Positions 1 through 3,921 of a stretch of 8,124 nucleotides of DNA are shown in pieces. The DNA is taken from NCBI GenBank assembly GCA_934203355.1, contig CAKPZC010000077.1:1-8124 (forward strand), given 5' to 3'. Within the stretch, counting starts at the first letter, position 1. Each line of letters starts with the position of its first letter. The DNA is from an uncultured Prevotella sp. Its GTDB lineage: Bacteria; Bacteroidota; Bacteroidia; Bacteroidales; Bacteroidaceae. The notes below the pieces were generated by a model that searched no databases, was not told where the DNA came from, and saw only the letters and a list, made by a program, of their open reading frames with translations. The position numbers were made by a program, and so were the translations under genes.

Positions 1-13
1 TATCACCATATAA

Positions 14-48
14 AGCTATCCGTGCCCTTTGGGGGAGCACGGACAGCT
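14..48 (-). terminator. Possible hairpin downstream of rnz
   Basis: A stem forms between tccgtgc (19-25) and gcacgga (37-43), extended by agct on each side (14-17 and 45-48) after one A/C mismatch. It lies about 40 bases beyond the rnz stop codon, where a terminator for the mazG-lipoprotein-rnz transcript would be expected. On the minus strand the stem is followed by ttatatgg, not a clean T-run, so termination is not assured. Nothing else in positions 1-89 is recognisable. Confidence 0.4.
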
Positions 49-89
49 ATGCTATGGCATTCGCTGAATAGTTACGTGTTTCAGCTTTC

Positions 90-1007
90 CTACTTCACCT
101 CTATGGTCATACCTTCGTCTGAAAGCTTTGAATTGGCAAACACTTTCTGCGCCTCGTCAAGAATTAGTTGCTCATTGTCGTATTTTGAGCTATAATGTCC
201 GAGCAGTAGCATTCCGGCATGTGCGTCGCGCGCAACCTGTGCTGCCTGTGCCGCTGTGCTATGAAAATACATCCTAGCACGTTCGGCATCGGCTGTTGTA
301 TAGGTTGACTCATGATATATACACGTGGCTCCCTCCACCATCTTATGCAGTTCGGGCAGATAACAAGTGTCGCTCAGATAGGCATAGCTGCGTGCCGGGT
401 CGGCTGGCGTTGTGAGTCGGTTGTTTGGCACTTCACGTCCTTCCTCATCAACCCACGACGCTCCATTCTTGATATTATTTATCTGCGATATAGGTATGCG
501 GTAGAAGTCAATCATGTCGCGGCGTATGTGTGGCAGCGTTGGCTTTTCGCGGAACATGAAGCCACAGCAGGGCAGACGATGCTTCAACGGAACAGTCTCT
601 ACCGTCAAGCTACGATCTTCGTAAACCACCTGTTGCTTGGTAGTATCGATTGGGTGAAACTGAATCTCATAGTCGAAGTCGGTACAGAAAGTATGTAGCA
701 TCATGTCGAGCACTGGCTTGAAATCCTTTGGAGCATAGATGGCAAGTGGCATGGTTCTGCCCAGCAGGCCGAACGACGACAACATGCCTATCAACCCAAA
801 ACAATGGTCGCCATGAATATGCGATATGAATATGGCTACAATCTTGTTGAAGCCAATGCGTGAGCGACGCATTTGGGTTTGCGTGCCCTCGCCACAGTCT
901 ATTATAAACTGCTTACCCCTAAGCTCCACCACCTGCGACGAAGGGTTGTGGCGCAATGTAGGCAAGGCTGAGCCACAGCCAAGTATGTGGACTTTAAATG
1001 GTTCCAT
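90..1007 (-). CDS. rnz: Ribonuclease Z (tRNA 3' endonuclease), short form
   Basis: This cytoplasmic metallo-beta-lactamase-fold nuclease removes the 3' trailer of precursor tRNAs. The 305-residue length fits the short RNase Z class. The N-terminus HILGCGSALPT and the segment IIDCGEGTQTQMRR are typical of the family. The zinc-binding signature HIHGDH (H63, H65, D67, H68) is intact, and the later ligands appear to be H143 (LKHRL), D213 (LSDT) and H271 (LLGHYSSKY). HEST (232-235) and H249 (FHST) are also conserved family elements. Residues about 155-200 are probably the flexible tRNA-binding arm. The ATG at 1007 is chosen because the first beta strand begins directly after it. It is the last gene of a minus-strand operon, 30 bases after the lipoprotein stop. 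Its likely ribosome-binding region (agaagt on the minus strand) lies in the second copy of an 18-base direct repeat. Confidence 0.95.
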   Translation of the reverse strand: MEPFKVHILGCGSALPTLRHNPSSQVVELRGKQFIIDCGEGTQTQMRRSRIGFNKIVAIFISHIHGDHCFGLIGMLSSFGLLGRTMPLAIYAPKDFKPVLDMMLHTFCTDFDYEIQFHPIDTTKQQVVYEDRSLTVETVPLKHRLPCCGFMFREKPTLPHIRRDMIDFYRIPISQINNIKNGASWVDEEGREVPNNRLTTPADPARSYAYLSDTCYLPELHKMVEGATCIYHESTYTTADAERARMYFHSTAAQAAQVARDAHAGMLLLGHYSSKYDNEQLILDEAQKVFANSKLSDEGMTIEVK

Positions 1008-1010
1008 ATA

Positions 1011-1051
1011 TGTTCTACTTCTGTCGTTATATTTGTTCTACTTCTGTCGTT
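1011..1051 (-). repeat. 18-bp direct repeat spanning lipoprotein 3' end and rnz leader
   Basis: The sequence tgttctacttctgtcgtt occurs at 1011-1028 and again, identically, at 1034-1051, with a 23-base period. Read on the minus strand, the 1034-1051 copy encodes the last lipoprotein residues (RQK), its TAG stop and following bases. The 1011-1028 copy is non-coding and sits directly upstream of the rnz start, supplying the purine-rich agaagt. It looks like a short tandem duplication of the gene end. Confidence 0.85.
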
Positions 1052-1619
1052 TAAACGTGTAAATGCCTTTCGAGTTCTCTATATATAGCGAGTCGGCTCC
1101 AAGCGATGTGATGTCGAAAGTGTCGCGATTGAGCAACAGTTGCCCGTTAAGTATCTTCCATGAAGTCCATGGATTAGTTTCAGCCTTTACACTTGAGCGC
1201 ACCGTACCGCCCTCCTCCAATTCGAAATTTTTGTCTATACTGGTCCAATGGCCGAGCAAAGAGGTTATATTTATCACACGGTCGGCAATGAGTTCACCAT
1301 CCACCTTCTGACCAGTCACAGCCACCTTGTCGCCAACCATTAGTCCACCCTCGACATCCGACACAATGCCGCCTTCGGTGGTTTCTCCACCGTCGAAGTC
1401 GGCCTCAGCATCTAGAATGGTGTATGTGAGAGTATCGCCTCCGTCGGTAACAAGTTGCAGCGAGTGCATCGAAGTTCCGTCGCCACACACTCCATATATT
1501 GTAGAATCGGCTACCTCTTCCTGCACTTCAGCCTCAGCCTGTGGTTTTTCTTTCTTAGATGTGCATCCTGATAATGCCAACAGCAATACAGACGCAAAGA
1601 GTATCACATAGTTTTTCAT
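1038..1619 (-). CDS. Lipocalin-like lipoprotein
   Basis: A predicted 193-residue lipoprotein. The signal peptide has a positive start (MKN), a hydrophobic core and the lipobox LSGC with Cys19 as the lipidated residue. After it comes an acidic linker (about 20-38). A small beta-rich domain (about 40-118) contains VGDKVAVTGQKVDGELIADRV, which resembles an OB-like module. The C-terminal part starts at LLGHW and includes NPWTSWKILNGQLLL; it resembles the lipocalin-like family found in Bacteroides and Prevotella, whose ligand is not established. Residues just after Cys19 (TSKKEK) lack the acidic cluster of the Bacteroidetes surface-export signal, so a periplasm-facing location is more likely (inference). 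D-S/T-x motifs at 38-40, 62-64 and 176-178 could be O-glycosylated. It lies 25 bases after mazG and is probably co-transcribed with it. No enzymatic role can be given. Confidence 0.82.
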   Translation of the reverse strand: MKNYVILFASVLLLALSGCTSKKEKPQAEAEVQEEVADSTIYGVCGDGTSMHSLQLVTDGGDTLTYTILDAEADFDGGETTEGGIVSDVEGGLMVGDKVAVTGQKVDGELIADRVINITSLLGHWTSIDKNFELEEGGTVRSSVKAETNPWTSWKILNGQLLLNRDTFDITSLGADSLYIENSKGIYTFKRQK

Positions 1620-1644
1620 AATGGTTCTGATTTTTCTTTTGTTT

Positions 1645-2502
1645 TTATTTTCTTTCCTGCGCTTTGGCCTCTTCCCATAGCGCGTCCATCTCTCCGAGTG
1701 TCATGTCTTTTAGGGGTTTACCAATGCGTATAGAATGCTCCTCGATATAGTTGAAGCGTCGAATAAACTTGGCATTGGTCTTTTCGAGTGCGGTATCTGG
1801 ATTAATCTTGTATAGGCGTGCGGCATTGACGAGCGAGAATAGGAAGTCGCCAAACTCATCGGTAGAGTGTTCCTTATCTCCCTTGCGCAGCTCGGTCTCG
1901 AGTTCGCCAAGCTCTTCGCGCACTTTTCCCCACACGTCGCCCTTGTCTTCCCAGTCGAAACCCACGTTGCGTGCCTTGTCCTGTATGCGGTATGCCTTGA
2001 TGAGAGCCGGCAGAGCGTCGGGCACTCCTGAGAGCACACGCTTGTTGCCGTCCTTCTCGCGCAGCTTTATCTGTTCCCAGTTTTCTATCACCTGCTGCGC
2101 TGTCTTCACATCCTCCGAATCGTCGCGTTCCGACGGGTCTTCGCCATAAGGCAAGGGCTTGGGGTCGGCCACACCCACCTGTGATGGATGATACACATGT
2201 GGATGGCGGAAGATGAGTTTGTCAACAAGTTTGTTGCAGACATCAGCTATATCGAATTGCTCCTTCTCCTGCCCAATCTTGGCATAGAAGCACACGTGCA
2301 ACAGAACATCGCCAAGTTCCTTACAAATGTTGGGCTCGTCGTCCTTCATAAGCGCGTCACACAATTCATAGGTTTCCTCTATTGTATTTGGGCGCAGCGA
2401 CTCGTTGGTCTGCTTACGATCCCATGGACATTTCTCGCGCAGCTCGTCGAGCACATCCAAAAGACGTCCAAAAGCCTTTATTTTTTCTTCTCTTGTATGC
2501 AT
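1645..2502 (-). CDS. mazG: Nucleoside triphosphate pyrophosphohydrolase MazG
   Basis: A cytoplasmic all-alpha NTP pyrophosphatase that hydrolyses (d)NTPs to NMP and pyrophosphate, a house-cleaning enzyme linked to nutritional stress. Its 285 residues contain two MazG domains in tandem, as in the E. coli protein. The N-terminal domain has CPWDRKQT (25-32), the metal-binding EExxE (E42, E43, E46) and ExxD (E62, D65). The C-terminal domain has EExxE (E196, E197, E200) and ExxD (E216, D219). The frame stays open upstream to 2628, but the ATG at 2502 (MHTREEK) is the start: it matches the family N-terminus, and the upstream part overlaps a promoter at 2551-2559. It is the first gene of the mazG-lipoprotein-rnz operon. 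Confidence 0.94.
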   Translation of the reverse strand: MHTREEKIKAFGRLLDVLDELREKCPWDRKQTNESLRPNTIEETYELCDALMKDDEPNICKELGDVLLHVCFYAKIGQEKEQFDIADVCNKLVDKLIFRHPHVYHPSQVGVADPKPLPYGEDPSERDDSEDVKTAQQVIENWEQIKLREKDGNKRVLSGVPDALPALIKAYRIQDKARNVGFDWEDKGDVWGKVREELGELETELRKGDKEHSTDEFGDFLFSLVNAARLYKINPDTALEKTNAKFIRRFNYIEEHSIRIGKPLKDMTLGEMDALWEEAKAQERK

Positions 2503-2550
2503 AGTTATTTTTTTAACCGACACTATCGTGCCTAATGGGTAAATTACAAC

Positions 2551-2588
2551 GCAAAGGTAAGAATAAAAATCGACACTTAGAACAAAAA
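2551..2588 (-). promoter_or_regulatory. Bacteroidetes-type promoter for the mazG operon
   Basis: On the minus strand TACCTTTGC (2559-2551) is a perfect match to the Bacteroides -7 box TAnnTTTG. A T-rich TTTTTG (2588-2583) lies 23 bases upstream, slightly further than the usual spacing of the -33 TTTG. Transcription would start near 2545, giving a leader of about 40 bases before the mazG ATG at 2502. Confidence 0.6.
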
Positions 2589-2613
2589 TTTGTTGTAATT
2601 TATCTACCTTTGC
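2576..2613 (+). promoter_or_regulatory. Bacteroidetes-type promoter for the GNAT gene
   Basis: TACCTTTGC at 2605-2613 is a perfect TAnnTTTG -7 box, identical to and facing away from the mazG box. No clear TTTG is present at the -33 position; the region around 2576-2586 would have to serve and overlaps the -33 region of the mazG promoter. Predicted start near 2619, about 40 bases before the ATG at 2658. Confidence 0.5.
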
Positions 2614-2657
2614 ACTGCCAAAAGTCAATGATACTAAAAGATTAGAATAAAACAGAC

Positions 2658-3167
2658 ATGAGCAACTATATCATTCGCAGAGCTACCCCTTCAGATATTG
2701 ATTCAATAATGCTGCTTGCCGCGGCTTCACGCCAGATAATGCGACAGAACGGCAACCCTACACAATGGACCGACAATCACCCCTCAATAGAGACTGTTGA
2801 AGACGACGTTCTACGTGGCGATTGCCACGCAATATGCTCTGTTGACAGCAACAGCATTGTCGCTTCGTTTGTGTTTCGCAAAGGCCCCGACCCTTCGTAT
2901 GCCAAAATCTACAATGGAGCATGGATTGACGACACCCTCCCCTACCACGTGATACATCGTGTAATGAGCCTGCCATCTGCCCATGGGGTGTTTGAAGAGA
3001 TTATGCACTTTTGCAACCTGCATTCCAACAACATACGCATCGACACCCACCGCAACAATAGCATAATGAGACATCTTATAGATAAATACGGGTTCAAATA
3101 TTGCGGTATTGTGCATATCATAGACCTGGATTACGATTATGAACGACTGGCTTATCAAAAATATTAA
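2658..3167 (+). CDS. GNAT-family N-acetyltransferase
   Basis: A 169-residue protein resembling the GNAT acetyl-CoA-dependent N-acetyltransferases common in gut Bacteroidales. The N-terminus IIRRATPSDIDSIMLL is the usual first beta strand and helix (family pattern IRxAxxxDxxxI). The middle segment VASFVFRKGPDPSYAKI forms the central strands. YHVIHRVMSLPSAHGVFEEIM covers the acetyl-CoA-binding region. The end, IRIDTHRNNSIMRHLIDKYGFKYCGIV, is the characteristic last part of the fold. The Q/RxxGxG/A loop is degenerate here (SAHGVF), as in many members of this subgroup. The substrate cannot be told. It is divergent from mazG and followed by the 3187-3240 repeat region, which may also serve as its terminator. 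Confidence 0.85.
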   Translation: MSNYIIRRATPSDIDSIMLLAAASRQIMRQNGNPTQWTDNHPSIETVEDDVLRGDCHAICSVDSNSIVASFVFRKGPDPSYAKIYNGAWIDDTLPYHVIHRVMSLPSAHGVFEEIMHFCNLHSNNIRIDTHRNNSIMRHLIDKYGFKYCGIVHIIDLDYDYERLAYQKY

Positions 3168-3186
3168 GTTTAGTATACCTCTATAA

Positions 3187-3240
3187 GGAAGTGTGGAGTT
3201 TTTCCACACTCGTTCCACGTTTTTCCACACTTCCACACTT
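3187..3240 (+). promoter_or_regulatory. TTCCACAC dyad/repeat array, candidate enhancer (UAS)
   Basis: A near helically phased cluster: ttccacac-type units start at 3202, 3213 (ttccacgt), 3223 and 3232, spaced 11, 10 and 9 bases. An inverted unit at 3190-3197 (agtgtgga) forms an 8-bp perfect dyad with tccacact (3203-3210) around a 5-base centre. A longer alternative stem pairs ggaagtgtgga (3187-3197) with tccacacttcc (3224-3234). The cluster sits about 90-145 bases upstream of the predicted sigma-54 start, the usual enhancer distance for NtrC-type activators. The long stem followed by T-rich sequence (3239-3249) could alternatively, or also, terminate the GNAT transcript. Confidence 0.5.
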
Positions 3241-3275
3241 CTTCTTTTTATTGTATTTTTTCAAACCCTTCTGAT

Positions 3276-3288
3276 TATCAATAACTTA
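3276..3288 (+). promoter_or_regulatory. IHF-like bend site
   Basis: tatcaataactta matches the IHF consensus WATCAANNNNTTR at every specified position. It is centred about 50 bases upstream of the predicted sigma-54 start, between the repeat array and the -24 element, where DNA-bending sites are found in many sigma-54 promoters. Whether the HU/IHF-family proteins of Bacteroidales read this consensus is not known from the sequence, and the region is AT-rich. Confidence 0.4.
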
Positions 3289-3304
3289 CATTTTTCATAT
3301 TGTA

Positions 3305-3321
3305 TTGGCACGCCCATTGCA
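3305..3321 (+). promoter_or_regulatory. Sigma-54 (RpoN) -24/-12 promoter
   Basis: ttggcacgcccattgca fits the consensus YTGGCACGrNNNTTGCW, with the essential GG (3307-3308) and GC (3319-3320) separated by exactly 10 bases. The predicted start is near 3332, giving a leader of about 84 bases before the ATG at 3416. No TAnnTTTG box is visible between 3168 and 3415, so this seems to be the only promoter of the small secreted protein. Such promoters need an AAA+ activator, and one is encoded at 6509-7876. Confidence 0.82.
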
Positions 3322-3415
3322 TTTTATTAGTCGAACGACGCAACGAACAAACAAGTTCAAGCAGAGTTCAACAAATAAAATCAATTAATAATCACAATTT
3401 AAAAATTCAACGCAT

Positions 3416-3703
3416 ATGAAGAAGTTATTTTTTGCAGCTATCGCAGCTATCGTAATGGTTTCAGTAAGCAACGTTTTTGCCAACAACTCAAAGGCAGACC
3501 TTGGTATAGCAATCCCTGAGGACACAACAACAGTCGACTCTGTTGCTCCGGTTGAGGAGCCAGTAGAAACACCTGTTGACACAACAATAGGCGACCATTC
3601 TGAATATAAAGAAACAGCCATGCTAATGTTCTCAGACACAACAAATGTGGACTCTACAGAGACAGACACAACGACTCAGGCTATCAAAAATGACATAGTA
3701 TAG
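3416..3703 (+). CDS. Small secreted acidic Thr-rich protein
   Basis: Function unknown. The 95-residue product begins with a clear Sec signal peptide: MKK, a hydrophobic core (4-17) and probable cleavage after VFA (A22). The mature part of about 73 residues is strongly acidic (16 Asp/Glu against 3 Lys), rich in Thr, free of Cys and likely disordered. It carries six matches to the B. fragilis O-glycosylation motif D(S/T)(A/I/L/V/M/T): DTT at 36, 55, 74 and 84, DSV at 41 and DST at 79. The DTT motifs at 36, 55 and 74 are exactly 19 residues apart, and DTTxVDS occurs twice (36-42, 74-80). The signal peptide, the promoter just upstream and the terminator downstream support it as a real gene. It is a separate transcription unit, predicted to be controlled by sigma-54 and so perhaps by the kinase/regulator pair that follows. 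Confidence 0.8.
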   Translation: MKKLFFAAIAAIVMVSVSNVFANNSKADLGIAIPEDTTTVDSVAPVEEPVETPVDTTIGDHSEYKETAMLMFSDTTNVDSTETDTTTQAIKNDIV

Positions 3704-3800
3704 TAACTTCATTTTAAGAAAGCATAGGTTCATAGTCCTAAAGAAATATATGAACAAACCATTTTCCTGACATAATTACTAATACCAATAGCCTATTTAA

Positions 3801-3841
3801 CCTGCACTATCTTGCGCGAACAAGATAGTGCAGGCTTTTTT
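3801..3841 (+). terminator. Strong intrinsic terminator after the small secreted protein
   Basis: A perfect 14-bp stem pairs cctgcactatcttg (3801-3814) with caagatagtgcagg (3821-3834) around the loop cgcgaa, followed by C and six T (3836-3841). It lies about 97 bases after the stop codon and separates the small gene from the kinase gene. No gene is visible in 3704-3800. Confidence 0.92.
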
Positions 3842-3921
3842 GTTTATATCCACACCTGTAATATAAACACATAATCTGCGTTATTATATAAGAATAGAAT
3901 AAAAACAAAAAGAATACTTAT

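Noticed and set aside
425..440. TTGGCAC sequence resembling a -24 element inside rnz
   Set aside because: There is no GC at the -12 position 10 bases downstream.
312..698. Plus-strand open frame inside rnz
   Set aside because: It is antisense to a well-supported RNase Z gene and shows no family resemblance or start signal.
747..760. Sigma-54-like TGGC...TGC on the plus strand inside rnz
   Set aside because: The GG and GC are separated by 9 rather than 10 bases, and no gene starts downstream in that direction.
2503..2628. Upstream extension of the mazG frame by 42 codons
   Set aside because: The added residues are not part of the MazG family and cover the promoter region with its -7 box at 2551-2559; the ATG at 2502 fits the family start.
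3187..3240. CRISPR-like repeat array
   Set aside because: Units are only 8-9 bases with 1-3 base gaps, there are no spacers and no cas genes nearby.
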